From Euptelea pleiosperma (taxonomy: Eukaryota; Streptophyta; Magnoliopsida; Ranunculales; Eupteleaceae), in assembly GCA_035048495.1 (NCBI GenBank), contig JASUTR010000121.1, positions 1 through 64,000 on the forward strand: DNA of 64,000 bases, written 5' to 3'. The notes beneath the pieces were generated by a model. It was not told the DNA's origin, made no database searches, and worked only from the letters and a program-made list of their open reading frames with translations. Numbering within the stretch: position 1 is the first letter of the stretch; every line of letters begins with the position of its first letter. The position numbers and the translations under genes are program-made. This document shows, in pieces, positions 51,988 through 63,661 of the stretch.

Positions 51988-53225
51988 TTGAGTCAAATTA
52001 CGATGTCTGGTTGCACAAAAGTCACTAGTTATAGGCTTCGGAATGTAACAAACAAACTGAGTCCAATTAGAGACATTGACGCACGGATGGAGCAAACTTG
52101 TTTCGATTGTCCCGAATCTTGTTCCAAGACTTTAAATGTGTTGAAACAATTGCAATGGAACAGATTGAGTCAAATTACGAGATCCGGTTGCGAAAAAGTC
52201 ACTTGTTATAAGCTTAGGAGTGTAACGCACAAACTGAGTCCAATTATAGCCATTGACGCACGAACGGAGCAAACTTGTTCCGACTGTCCCGAATCTTGTT
52301 CCAAGTCTTCAAATGTGTTAAAACAATTGTAATAGAAGATATTGAGTCAAATTACGAGGTCCGGTTGTGAAAAAGTCACTAGTTATAAGCTAAGGAATGT
52401 AACGCACAAACTGAGTCCAATTAGAGTCATTGACGCACGAATGGGGCAAACTTGTTCCGACAGTCCCGAATCTTGTTCAACACTTCAAATGTGTTAAAAC
52501 AATTGTAATACAAGATATTGAGCCAAAATACGAAGTCCGGTTACGAAAAAGTCAGTAATTATAGGCTTAGGAATGTAACACCCAAACTGAGTCCAATTAG
52601 AGACATTGACGAACGAATGGAGCAAACTTGTTCCGACTGTCCCGAATCTTTTTTCAACAGTTCAAATGTGTTAAAACAATTGTAATGGAAGATATTGAGT
52701 CAAATTACGAGGTCCGGTTGTGCAAAAGTCACTAGTTATAAGCTTGGGAATGTAACGCACAAACTGAGTGCAATTGGAGTCATTTACGCACGAATGGGGT
52801 AAACTTGTTCCGACAGTCCCTAATCTTGTTCCAACACATCAAATGCGTTAAAACAATTGTAATAGAAGATATTGAGTCAAATTACAGATTCCGATTGCGA
52901 AAAAGTAAGTAATTATAGGCTTAGGAATGTAACACACAAATTAAGTCCAATTAGAGACATTGACGAACGGATGGAGCAAACTTCTTTCGACTGTCCCAAA
53001 TCTTGTTCATACACTTCGAATGTGTTGAAACAATAGTAATGGAGGAGTTTGAGTCAAATTACAGGGTCCGGTTGCGAAAAAGTCACTAGTTATAGGCTTC
53101 GGAATGTAACACACAAACTGAGTCCAAATAGAGACATTGACGCACGGATGGAGCAAAATTGTTGCGACTGTCCCGAATCTTTCTCAAACACTTCAAATGT
53201 GTTGAAACAATAGTAATGGAAGAGT
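51988..53225. repeat. 7-mer HOR unit A-G
   Basis: 1238 bp, canonical. I see no difference from the unit at 53226 on reading. Confidence 0.95.
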
Positions 53226-53402
53226 TTGAGTCAAATTACGATGTCTGGTTGCACAAAAGTCACTAGTTATAGGCTTCGGAATGTAACAAACAAACTGAGT
53301 CCAATTAGAGACATTGACGCACGGATGGAGCAAACTTGTTTCGATTGTCCCGAATCTTGTTCCAAGACTTTAAATGTGTTGAAACAATTGCAATGGAACA
53401 GA
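53226..53402. repeat. Monomer type A (reference)
   Basis: 177 bp. Diagnostic bases: GATGTCTGGTTGCACAAAAG after the start, GGCTTCGGAATGTAACAAAC, TTGTTTCGATTGTCCC, CCAAGACTTTAAATG, and the 3' end GCAATGGAACAGA. Some units carry the variant AGGGTTCGAAATG with GGATGGGGC (2785, 7025, 11798, 17811). Others carry CTGATTCC instead of CTGAGTCC (21347, 30763, 38935, 47566, 58532, 58886, 60478, 63308, 63662). Confidence 0.9.
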
Positions 53403-53579
53403 TTGAGTCAAATTACGAGATCCGGTTGCGAAAAAGTCACTTGTTATAAGCTTAGGAGTGTAACGCACAAACTGAGTCCAATTATAGCCATTGACGCACG
53501 AACGGAGCAAACTTGTTCCGACTGTCCCGAATCTTGTTCCAAGTCTTCAAATGTGTTAAAACAATTGTAATAGAAGATA
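53403..53579. repeat. Monomer type B (reference)
   Basis: 177 bp. Diagnostic bases: GAGATCCGGTTGCG, CACTTGTTATAAGCTTAGG (other types mostly read CACTAGTTAT), AGGAGTGTAACGC, ATTATAGCCATTGACGCACG, CCAAGTCTTCAAATG, and the 3' end AATAGAAGATA. Contains a HindIII-type AAGCTT. Confidence 0.9.
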
Positions 53580-53755
53580 TTGAGTCAAATTACGAGGTCC
53601 GGTTGTGAAAAAGTCACTAGTTATAAGCTAAGGAATGTAACGCACAAACTGAGTCCAATTAGAGTCATTGACGCACGAATGGGGCAAACTTGTTCCGACA
53701 GTCCCGAATCTTGTTCAACACTTCAAATGTGTTAAAACAATTGTAATACAAGATA
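53580..53755. repeat. Monomer type C (reference)
   Basis: 176 bp, one base shorter than the others because it reads TTGTTCAACAC where type E reads TTGTTCCAACAC. Diagnostic bases: GGTTGTGAAAAAGTC, AAGCTAAGG (the HindIII site is lost), AGAGTCATTGACGCACGAAT, and the 3' end AATACAAGATA. A subtype with ATTGAATCACG follows the variant A monomers in the left block. It is also the 5' half of most C/E chimeras. Confidence 0.9.
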
Positions 53756-53932
53756 TTGAGCCAAAATACGAAGTCCGGTTACGAAAAAGTCAGTAATTAT
53801 AGGCTTAGGAATGTAACACCCAAACTGAGTCCAATTAGAGACATTGACGAACGAATGGAGCAAACTTGTTCCGACTGTCCCGAATCTTTTTTCAACAGTT
53901 CAAATGTGTTAAAACAATTGTAATGGAAGATA
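53756..53932. repeat. Monomer type D (reference)
   Basis: 177 bp. Diagnostic bases: start TTGAGCCAAAATACGAAG, GGTTACGAAAAAGTCAGTAA, GTAACACCCAAACTG, CGAACGAATGGAGC, CTTTTTTCAACAGTTC, and the 3' end AATGGAAGATA. A subtype in the left block reads GTTAGAAAATTG near the 3' end (for example at 6470, 10007, 11244, 14782, 17257, 20794). Confidence 0.9.
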
Positions 53933-54109
53933 TTGAGTCAAATTACGAGGTCCGGTTGTGCAAAAGTCACTAGTTATAAGCTTGGGAATGTAACGCACAA
54001 ACTGAGTGCAATTGGAGTCATTTACGCACGAATGGGGTAAACTTGTTCCGACAGTCCCTAATCTTGTTCCAACACATCAAATGCGTTAAAACAATTGTAA
54101 TAGAAGATA
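53933..54109. repeat. Monomer type E (reference)
   Basis: 177 bp. Diagnostic bases: GGTTGTGCAAAAGTC, AAGCTTGGGAATG, GAGTGCAATTGGAGTCATTT, GAATGGGGTAAAC, CAGTCCCTAATC, ACACATCAAATGCG. Contains AAGCTT. A left-block derivative called E' here reads GGGAAGTGGACGC and GAATGCGGTAAAC and occurs once per 13-mer or 17-mer. Confidence 0.9.
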
Positions 54110-54286
54110 TTGAGTCAAATTACAGATTCCGATTGCGAAAAAGTAAGTAATTATAGGCTTAGGAATGTAACACACAAATTAAGTCCAATTAGAGACATTG
54201 ACGAACGGATGGAGCAAACTTCTTTCGACTGTCCCAAATCTTGTTCATACACTTCGAATGTGTTGAAACAATAGTAATGGAGGAGT
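54110..54286. repeat. Monomer type F (reference)
   Basis: 177 bp. Diagnostic bases: ACAGATTCCGATTGCG, AAGTAAGTAATTATAGG, ACAAATTAAGTCC, GAACGGATGGAGC, TTCTTTCGACTGTCCCAAAT, GTTCATACACTTCG, and the 3' end AATGGAGGAGT. Its 5' half is the front half of the common F/B chimera. Confidence 0.9.
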
Positions 54287-54463
54287 TTGAGTCAAATTAC
54301 AGGGTCCGGTTGCGAAAAAGTCACTAGTTATAGGCTTCGGAATGTAACACACAAACTGAGTCCAAATAGAGACATTGACGCACGGATGGAGCAAAATTGT
54401 TGCGACTGTCCCGAATCTTTCTCAAACACTTCAAATGTGTTGAAACAATAGTAATGGAAGAGT
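54287..54463. repeat. Monomer type G (reference)
   Basis: 177 bp. Diagnostic bases: ACAGGGTCCGGTTGCG, GGCTTCGGAATGTAACACAC, GAGTCCAAATAGAGACATTG, GCAAAATTGTTGCGACTG, CTTTCTCAAACACTTC, and the 3' end AATGGAAGAGT. Last monomer of the canonical unit. Confidence 0.9.
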
Positions 54464-55701
54464 TTGAGTCAAATTACGATGTCTGGTTGCACAAAAGTCA
54501 CTAGTTATAGGCTTCGGAATGTAACAAACAAACTGAGTCCAATTAGAGACATTGACGCACGGATGGAGCAAACTTGTTTCGATTGTCCCGAATCTTGTTC
54601 CAAGACTTTAAATGTGTTGAAACAATTGCAATGGAACAGATTGAGTCAAATTACGAGATCCGGTTGCGAAAAAGTCACTTGTTATAAGCTTAGGAGTGTA
54701 ACGCACAAACTGAGTCCAATTATAGCCATTGACGCACGAACGGAGCAAACTTGTTCCGACTGTCCCGAATCTTGTTCCAAGTCTTCAAATGTGTTAAAAC
54801 AATTGTAATAGAAGATATTGAGTCAAATTACGAGGTCCGGTTGTGAAAAAGTCACTAGTTATAAGCTAAGGAATGTAACGCACAAACTGAGTCCAATTAG
54901 AGTCATTGACGCACGAATGGGGCAAACTTGTTCCGACAGTCCCGAATCTTGTTCAACACTTCAAATGTGTTAAAACAATTGTAATACAAGATATTGAGCC
55001 AAAATACGAAGTCCGGTTACGAAAAAGTCAGTAATTATAGGCTTAGGAATGTAACACCCAAACTGAGTCCAATTAGAGACATTGACGAACGAATGGAGCA
55101 AACTTGTTCCGACTGTCCCGAATCTTTTTTCAACAGTTCAAATGTGTTAAAACAATTGTAATGGAAGATATTGAGTCAAATTACGAGGTCCGGTTGTGCA
55201 AAAGTCACTAGTTATAAGCTTGGGAATGTAACGCACAAACTGAGTGCAATTGGAGTCATTTACGCACGAATGGGGTAAACTTGTTCCGACAGTCCCTAAT
55301 CTTGTTCCAACACATCAAATGCGTTAAAACAATTGTAATAGAAGATATTGAGTCAAATTACAGATTCCGATTGCGAAAAAGTAAGTAATTATAGGCTTAG
55401 GAATGTAACACACAAATTAAGTCCAATTAGAGACATTGACGAACGGATGGAGCAAACTTCTTTCGACTGTCCCAAATCTTGTTCATACACTTCGAATGTG
55501 TTGAAACAATAGTAATGGAGGAGTTTGAGTCAAATTACAGGGTCCGGTTGCGAAAAAGTCACTAGTTATAGGCTTCGGAATGTAACACACAAACTGAGTC
55601 CAAATAGAGACATTGACGCACGGATGGAGCAAAATTGTTGCGACTGTCCCGAATCTTTCTCAAACACTTCAAATGTGTTGAAACAATAGTAATGGAAGAG
55701 T
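54464..55701. repeat. 7-mer HOR unit A-G
   Basis: 1238 bp, canonical. I see no difference from the reference unit. Confidence 0.95.
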
Positions 55702-56940
55702 TTGAGTCAAATTACGATGTCTGGTTGCACAAAAGTCACTAGTTATAGGCTTCGGAATGTAACAAACAAACTGAGTCCAATTAGAGACATTGACGCACGG
55801 ATGGAGCAAACTTGTTTCGATTGTCCCGAATCTTGTTCCAAGACTTTAAATGTGTTGAAACAATTGCAATGGAACAGATTGAGTCAAATTACGAGATCCG
55901 GTTGCGAAAAAGTCACTTGTTATAAGCTTAGGAGTGTAACGCACAAACTGAGTCCAATTATAGCCATTGACGCACGAACGGAGCAAACTTGTTCCGACTG
56001 TCCCGAATCTTGTTCCAAGTCTTCAAATGTGTTAAAACAATTGTAATAGAAGATATTGAGTCAAATTACGAGGTCCGGTTGTGAAAAAGTCACTAGTTAT
56101 AAGCTAAGGAATGTAACGCACAAACTGAGTCCAATTAGAGTCATTGACGCACGAATGGGGCAAACTTGTTCCGACAGTCCCGAATCTTGTTCAACACTTC
56201 AAATGTGTTAAAACAATTGTAATACAAGATATTGAGCCAAAATACGAAGTCCGGTTACGAAAAAGTCAGTAATTATAGGCTTAGGAATGTAAACACCCAA
56301 ACTGAGTCCAATTAGAGACATTGACGAACGAATGGAGCAAACTTGTTCGACTGTCCCGAATCTTTTTTCAACAGTTCAAATGTGTTAAAACAATTGTAAT
56401 GGAAGATATTGAGTCAAATTACGAGGTCCGGTTGTGCAAAAGTCACTAGTTATAAGCTTGGGAATGTAACGCACAAACTGAGTGCAATTGGAGTCATTTA
56501 CGCACGAATGGGGTAAACTTGTTCCGACAGTCCCTAATCTTGTTCCAACACATCAAATGCGTTTAAAACAATTGTAATAGAAGATATTGAGTCAAATTAC
56601 AGATTCCGATTGCGAAAAAGTAAGTAATTATAGGCTTAGGAATGTAACACACAAATTAAGTCCAATTAGAGACATTGACGAACGGATGGAGCAAACTTCT
56701 TTCGACTGTCCCAAATCTTGTTCATACACTTCGAATGTGTTGAAACAGTAGTAATGGAGGAGTTTGAGTCAAATTACAGGGTCCGGTTGCGAAAAAGTCA
56801 CTAGTTATAGGCTTCGGAATGTAACACACAAACTGAGTCCAAATAGAGACATTGACGCACGGATGGAGCAAAATTGTTGCGACTGTCCCGAATCTTTCTC
56901 AAACACTTCAAATGTGTTGAAACAATAGTAATGGAAGAGT
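55702..56940. repeat. 7-mer HOR unit A-G
   Basis: 1239 bp. Small indels at 56290 (GTAAACACCC), 56347 (TTGTTCGACTG) and 56562 (GCGTTTAAAAC). Last of the five consecutive 7-mers. Confidence 0.94.
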
Positions 56941-58531
56941 TTGAGTCAAATTACGATGTCTGGTTGCACAAAAGTCACTAGTTATAGGCTTCGGAATGTA
57001 ACAAACAAACTGAGTCCAATTAGAGACATTGACGCACGGATGGAGCAAACTTGTTTCGATTGTCCCGAATCTTGTTCCAAGACTTTAAATGTGTTGAAAC
57101 AATTGCAATGGAACAGATTGAGTCAAATTACGAGATCCGGTTGCGAAAAAGTCACTTGTTATAAGCTTAGGAGTGTAACGCACAAACTGAGTCCAATTAT
57201 AGCCATTGACGCACGAACGGAGCAAACTTGTACCGACTGTCCCGAATCTTGTTCCAAGTATTCAAATGTGTTAAAACAATTGTAATAGAAGATATTGAGT
57301 CAAATTACGAGGTCCGGTTGTGAAAAAGTCACTAGTTATAAGCTAAGGAATGTAACGCACAAACTGAGTCCAATTAGAGTCATTGAATCACGAATGGGGC
57401 AAACTTGTTCCGACAGTCCCTAATCTTGTTCCAACACATCAAATGCGTTAAAACAATTGTAATAGAAGATATTGAGTCAAATTACAGATTTCGATTGCGA
57501 AAAAGTAAGTAATTATAGGCTTAGGAATGTAACACACAAATTAAGTCCAATTATAGCCATTGACGCACGAACGGAGCAAACTTGTTCCGACTGTCCCGAA
57601 TCTTGTTCCAAGTCTTCAAATGTGTTAAAACAATTGTAATAGAAGATATTGAGTCAAATTACGAGGTCCGGTTGTGAAAAAGTCACTAGTTATAAGCTAA
57701 GGAATGTAACGCACAAACTGAGTCCAATTAGAGTCATTGACGCACGAATGGGGCAAACTTGTTCGACAGTCCCGAATCTTGTTCAACACTTCAAATGTGT
57801 TAAAACAATTGTAATACAAGATATTGAGCCAAAATACGAAGTCCGGTTACGAAAAAGTCAGTAATTATAGGCTTAGGAATGTAACACCCAAACTGAGTCC
57901 AATTAGAGACATTGACGAACGAATGGAGCAAACTTGTTCCGACTGTCCCGAATCTTTTTTCAACAGTTCAAATGTGTTAAAACAATTGTAATGGAAGATA
58001 TTGAGTCAAATTACGAGGTCCGGTTGTGCAAAAGTCACTAGTTATAAGCTTGGGAATGTAACGCACAAACTGAGTGCAATTGGAGTCATTTACGCACGAA
58101 TGGGGTAAACTTGTTCCGACAGTCCCTAATCTTGTTCCAACACATCAAATGCGTTAAAACAATTGTAATAGAAGATATTGAGTCAAATTACAGATTCCGA
58201 TTGCGAAAAAGTAAGTAATTATAGGCTTAGGAATGTAACACACAAATTAAGTCCAATTAGAGACATTGACGAACGGATGGAGCAAACTTCTTTCGACTGT
58301 CCCAAATCTTGTTCATATACTTCGAATGTGTTGAAACAATAGTAATGGAGGAGTTTGAGTCAAATTACAGGGTCCGGTTGCGAAAAAGTCACTAGTTCTA
58401 GGCTTCGGAATGTAACACACAAACTGAGTCCAAATAGAGACATTGACGCACGGATGGAGCAAAATTGTTGCGACTGTCCCGAATCTTTCTCAAACACTTC
58501 AAATGTGTTGAAACAATAGTAATGGAAGAGT
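56941..58531. repeat. 9-mer HOR unit: A B C/E F/B C D E F G
   Basis: 1591 bp. Like the 11-mers but without the D-E/C pair. Markers CAAGTATTC in B (57256), GATTTCGATTG in F/B (57488) and TAGTTCTAGGC in G (58395) recur at the unit at 61716. Empty LINE site at 57337-57344. Confidence 0.93.
57337..57344. other. Empty LINE target site in C/E monomer
   Basis: TATAAGCT intact in the C/E monomer of this 9-mer. The same is true at 62112-62119. Confidence 0.85.
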
Positions 58532-58885
58532 TTGAGTCAAATTACGATGTCTGGTTGCACAAAAGTCACTAGTTATAGGGTTCGGAATGTAACAAACAAA
58601 CTGATTCCAATTAGAGACATTGACGCACGGATGGAGCAAACTTGTTTCGATTGTCCCGAATCTTGTTCCAAGACTTTAAATGTGTTGAAACAATTGCAAT
58701 GGAACAGATTGAGTCAAATTACGAGATCCGGTTGCGAAAAAGTCACTTGTTATAAGCTTAGGAATGTAACGCACAAACTGAGTCCAATTATAGCCATTGA
58801 CGCACGAACGGAGCAAACTTGTTCCGACTGTCCCGAATCTTTCTCAAACACTTCCAATGTGTTGAAACAATAGTAATGGAAGAGT
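58532..58885. repeat. 2-mer unit: A B/G
   Basis: 354 bp. A has CTGATTCC and B/G reads TTAGGAATGTAACGC instead of TTAGGAGTGTAACGC. Both are shared with the 2-mer at 63308. Confidence 0.94.
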
Positions 58886-60123
58886 TTGAGTCAAATTACG
58901 ATGTCTGGTTGCACAAAAGTCACTAGTTATAGGGTTCGGAATGTAACAAACAAACTGATTCCAATTAGAGACATTGACGCACGGATGGAGCAAACTTGTT
59001 TCGATTGTCCCGAATCTTGTTCCAAGACTTTAAATGTGTTGAAACAATTGCAATGGAACAGATTGAGTCAAATTACGAGATCCGGTTGCGAAAAAGTCAC
59101 TTGTTATAAGCTTAGGAGTGTAACGCACAAACTGAGTCCAATTATAGCCATTGACGCACGAACGGAGCAAACTTGTTCAGACTGTCCCGAATCTTGTTCC
59201 AAGTCTTCAAATGTGTTAAAACAATTGTAATAGAAGATATTGAGTCAAATTACGAGGTCCGGTTGTGAAAAAGTCACTAGTTATAAGCTAAGGAATGTAA
59301 CGCACAAACTGAGTCCAATTAGAGTCATTGACGCACGAATGGGGCAAACTTGTTCCGACAGTCCCGAATCTTGTTCAACACTTCAAATGTGTTAAAACAA
59401 TTGTAATACAAGATATTGAGCCAAAATACGAAGTCCGGTTACGAAAAAGTCAGTAATTATAGGCTTAGGAATGTAACACCCAAACTGAGTCCAATTAGAG
59501 ACATTGACGAACGAATGGAGCAAACTTGTTCCGACTGTCCCGAATCTTTTTTCAACAGTTCAAATGTGTTAAAACAATTGTAATGGAAGATATTGAGTCA
59601 AATTACGAGGTCCGGTTGTGCAAAAGTCACTAGTTATAAGCTTGGGAATGTAACGCACAAACTGAGTGCAATTGGAGTCATTTACGCACGAATGGGGTAA
59701 ACTTGTTCCGACAGTCCCTAATCTTGTTCCAACACATCAAATGCGTTAAAACAATTGTAATATAAGATATTGAGTCAAATTACAGATTCCGATTGCGAAA
59801 AAGTAAGTAATTATAGGCTTAGGAATGTAACACACAAATTAAGTCCAATTAGAGACATTGACGAACGGATGGAGCAAACTTCTTTCGACTGTCCCAAATC
59901 TTGTTCATACACTTCGAATGTGTTGAAACAGTAGTAATGGAGGAGTTTGAGTCAAATTACAGAGTCCGGTTGCGAAAAAGTCACTAGTTATAGGCTTCGG
60001 AATGTAACACACAAACTGAGTCCAAATAGAGACATTGACGCACGGATGGAGCAAAATTGTTGCGACTGTCCCGAATCTTTCTCAAACACTTCAAATGTGT
60101 TGAAACAATAGTAATGGAAGAGT
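58886..60123. repeat. 7-mer HOR unit A-G
   Basis: 1238 bp. CTGATTCC in A, TTGTTCAGACTG in B. E/F junction ATATAAGATATT as in the 8-mer units. Confidence 0.94.
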
Positions 60124-60477
60124 TTGAGTCAAATTACGATGTCTGGTTGCACAAAAGTCACTAGTTATAGGCTTCGGAATGTAACAAACAAACTGAGTCC
60201 AATTAGAGACATTGACGCACGGATGGAGCAAACTTGTTTCGATTGTCCCGAATCTTGTTCCAAGACTTTAAATGTGTTGAAACAATTGCAATGGAACAGA
60301 TTGAGTCAAATTACGAGATCCGGTTGCGAAAAAGTCACTTGTTATAAGCTTAGGAGTGTAACGCACAAACTGAGTCCAATTATAGCCATTGACGCACGAA
60401 CGGAGCAAACTTGTTCCGACTGTCCCGAATCTTTCTCAAACACTTCCAATGTGTTGAAACAATAGTAATGGAAGAGT
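60124..60477. repeat. 2-mer unit: A B/G
   Basis: 354 bp. A has the ordinary CTGAGTCC and B/G has TTAGGAGTG, like the 2-mer at 30409 and unlike its neighbours at 58532 and 63308. Confidence 0.94.
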
Positions 60478-61715
60478 TTGAGTCAAATTACGATGTCTGG
60501 TTGCACAAAAGTCACTAGTTATAGGGTTCGGAATGTAACAAACAAACTGATTCCAATTAGAGACATTGACGCACGGATGGAGCAAACTTGTTTCGATTGT
60601 CCCGAATCTTGTTCCAAGACTTTAAATGTGTTGAAACAATTGCAATGGAACAGATTGAGTCAAATTACGAGATCCGGTTGCGAAAAAGTCACTTGTTATA
60701 AGCTTAGGAGTGTAACGCACAAACTGAGTCCAATTATAGCCATTGACGCACGAACGGAGCAAACTTGTTCAGACTGTCCCGAATCTTGTTCCAAGTCTTC
60801 AAATGTGTTAAAACAATTGTAATAGAAGATATTGAGTCAAATTACGAGGTCCGGTTGTGAAAAAGTCACTAGTTATAAGCTAAGGAATGTAACGCACAAA
60901 CTGAGTCCAATTAGAGTCATTGACGCACGAATGGGGCAAACTTGTTCCGACAGTCCCGAATCTTGTTCAACACTTCAAATGTGTTAAAACAATTGTAATA
61001 CAAGATATTGAGCCAAAATACGAAGTCCGGTTACGAAAAAGTCTGTAATTATAGGCTTAGGAATGTAACACCCAAACTGAGTCCAATTAGAGACATTGAC
61101 GAACGAATGGAGCAAACTTGTTCCGACTGTCCCGAATCTTTTTTCAACAGTTCAAATGTGTTAAAACAATTGTAATGGAAGATATTGAGTCAAATTACGA
61201 GGTCCGGTTGTGCAAAAGTCACTAGTTATAAGCTTGGGAATGTAACGCACAAACTGAGTGCAATTGGAGTCATTTACGCACGAATGGGGTAAACTTGTTC
61301 CGACAGTCCCTAATCTTGTTCCAACACATCAAATGCGTTAAAACAATTGTAATAGAAGATATTGAGTCAAATTACAGATTCCGATTGCGAAAAAGTAAGT
61401 AATTATAGGCTTAGGAATGTAACACACAAATTAAGTCCAATTAGAGACATTGACGAACGGATGGAGCAAACTTCTTTCGACTGTCCCAAATCTTGTTCAT
61501 ACACTTCGAATGTGTTGAAACAGTAGTAATGGAGGAGTTTGAGTCAAATTACAGGGTCCGGTTGCGAAAAAGTCACTAGTTATAGGCTTCGGAATGTAAC
61601 ACACAAACTGAGTCCAAATAGAGACATTGACGCACGGATGGAGCAAAATTGTTGCGACTGTCCCGAATCTTTCTCAAACACTTCAAATGTGTTGAAACAA
61701 TAGTAATGGAAGAGT
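60478..61715. repeat. 7-mer HOR unit A-G
   Basis: 1238 bp. Has CTGATTCC, TTGTTCAGACTG and GTCTGTAATT, matching the units at 30763 and 47566. Confidence 0.94.
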
Positions 61716-63307
61716 TTGAGTCAAATTACGATGTCTGGTTGCACAAAAGTCACTAGTTATAGGCTTCGGAATGTAACAAACAAACTGAGTCCAATTAGAG
61801 ACATTGACGCACGGATGGAGCAAACTTGTTTCGATTGTCCCGAATCTTGTTCCAAGACTTTAAATGTGTTGAAACAATTGCAATGGAACAGATTGAGTCA
61901 AATTACGAGATCCGGTTGCGAAAAAGTCACTTGTTATAAGCTTAGGAGTGTAACGCACAAACTGAGTCCAATTATAGCCATTGACGCACGAACGGAGCAA
62001 ACTTGTACCGACTGTCCCGAATCTTGTTCCAAGTATTCAAATGTGTTAAAACAATTGTAATAGAAGATATTGAGTCAAATTACGAGGTCCGGTTGTGAAA
62101 AAGTCACTAGTTATAAGCTAAGGAATGTAACGCACAAACTGAGTCCAATTAGAGTCATTGAATCACGAATGGGGCAAACTTGTTCCGACAGTCCCTAATC
62201 TTGTTCCAACACATCAAATGCGTTAAAACAATTGTAATAGAAGATATTGAGTCAAATTACAGATTTCGATTGCGAAAAAGTAAGTAATTATAGGCTTAGG
62301 AATGTAACACACAAATTAAGTCCAATTATAGCCATTGACGCACGAACGGAGCAAACTTGTTCCGACTGTCCCGAATCTTGTTCCAAGTCTTCAAATGTGT
62401 TAAAACAATTGTAATAGAAGATATTGAGTCAAATTACGAGGTCCGGTTGTGAAAAAGTCACTAGTTATAAGCTAAGGAATGTAACGCACAAACTGAGTCC
62501 AATTAGAGTCATTGACGCACGAATGGGGCAAACTTGTTTCGACAGTCCCGAATCTTGTTCAACACTTCAAATGTGTTAAAACAATTGTAATACAAGATAT
62601 TGAGCCAAAATACGAAGTCCGGTTACGAAAAAGTCAGTAATTATAGGCTTAGGAATGTAACACCCAAACTGAGTCCAATTAGAGACATTGACGAACGAAT
62701 GGAGCAAACTTGTTCCGACTGTCCCGAATCTTTTTTCAACAGTTCAAATGTGTTAAAACAATTGTAATGGAAGATATTGAGTCAAATTACGAGGTCCGGT
62801 TGTGCAAAAGTCACTAGTTATAAGCTTGGGAATGTAACGCACAAACTGAGTGCAATTGGAGTCATTTACGCACGAATGGGGTAAACTTGTTCCGACAGTC
62901 CCTAATCTTGTTCCAACACATCAAATGCGTTAAAACAATTGTAATAGAAGATATTGAGTCAAATTACAGATTCCGATTTCGAAAAAGTAAGTAATTATAG
63001 GCTTAGGAATGTAACACACAAATTAAGTCCAATTAGAGACATTGACGAACGGATGGAGCAAACTTCTTTCGACTGTCCCAAATCTTGTTCATACACTTCA
63101 AATGTGTTGAAACAATAGTAATGGAGGAGTTTGAGTCAAATTACAGGGTCCGGTTGCGAAAAAGTCACTAGTTCTAGGCTTCGGAATGTAACACACAAAC
63201 TGAGTCCAAATAGAGACATTGACGCACGGATGGAGCAAAATTGTTGCGACTGTCCCGAATCTTTCTCAAACACTTCAAATGTGTTGAAACAATAGTAATG
63301 GAAGAGT
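61716..63307. repeat. 9-mer HOR unit: A B C/E F/B C D E F G
   Basis: 1592 bp. Repeats the unit at 56941 with an offset of 4775 bp, including CAAGTATTC, GATTTCGATTG and TAGTTCTAGGC. Private change in F: CGATTTCGAAAAAG near 62976. Confidence 0.94.
62112..62119. other. Empty LINE target site in C/E monomer
   Basis: TATAAGCT intact, followed by AAGGAATG, in the C/E monomer of the second 9-mer. Confidence 0.85.
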
Positions 63308-63661
63308 TTGAGTCAAATTACGATGTCTGGTTGCACAAAAGTCACTAGTTATAGGGTTCGGAATGTAACAAACAAACTGATTCCAATTAGAGACATTGAC
63401 GCACGGATGGAGCAAACTTGTTTCGATTGTCCCGAATCTTGTTCCAAGACTTTAAATGTGTTGAAACAATTGCAATGGAACAGATTGAGTCAAATTACGA
63501 GATCCGGTTGCGAAAAAGTCACTTGTTATAAGCTTAGGAATGTAACGCACAAACTGAGTCCAATTATAGCCATTGACGCACGAACGGAGCAAACTTGTTC
63601 CGACTGTCCCGAATCTTTCTCAAACACTTCCAATGTGTTGAAACAATAGTAATGGAAGAGT
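63308..63661. repeat. 2-mer unit: A B/G
   Basis: 354 bp. Matches the 2-mer at 58532, including TTAGGAATGTAACGC in the B/G monomer. Confidence 0.94.

Larger units (their letters stand above)
53226..54463. repeat. Reference 7-mer higher-order unit (A-B-C-D-E-F-G, 1238 bp)
   Basis: Chosen as the cleanest example of the canonical unit: six monomers of 177 bp and one (C) of 176 bp. The neighbours at 51988-53225, 54464-55701 and 55702-56940 have the same composition and are nearly identical by eye. Within the unit the monomer types clearly differ from each other, while the same type in different units is nearly identical. That contrast is the defining sign of a higher-order repeat. Confidence 0.95.
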
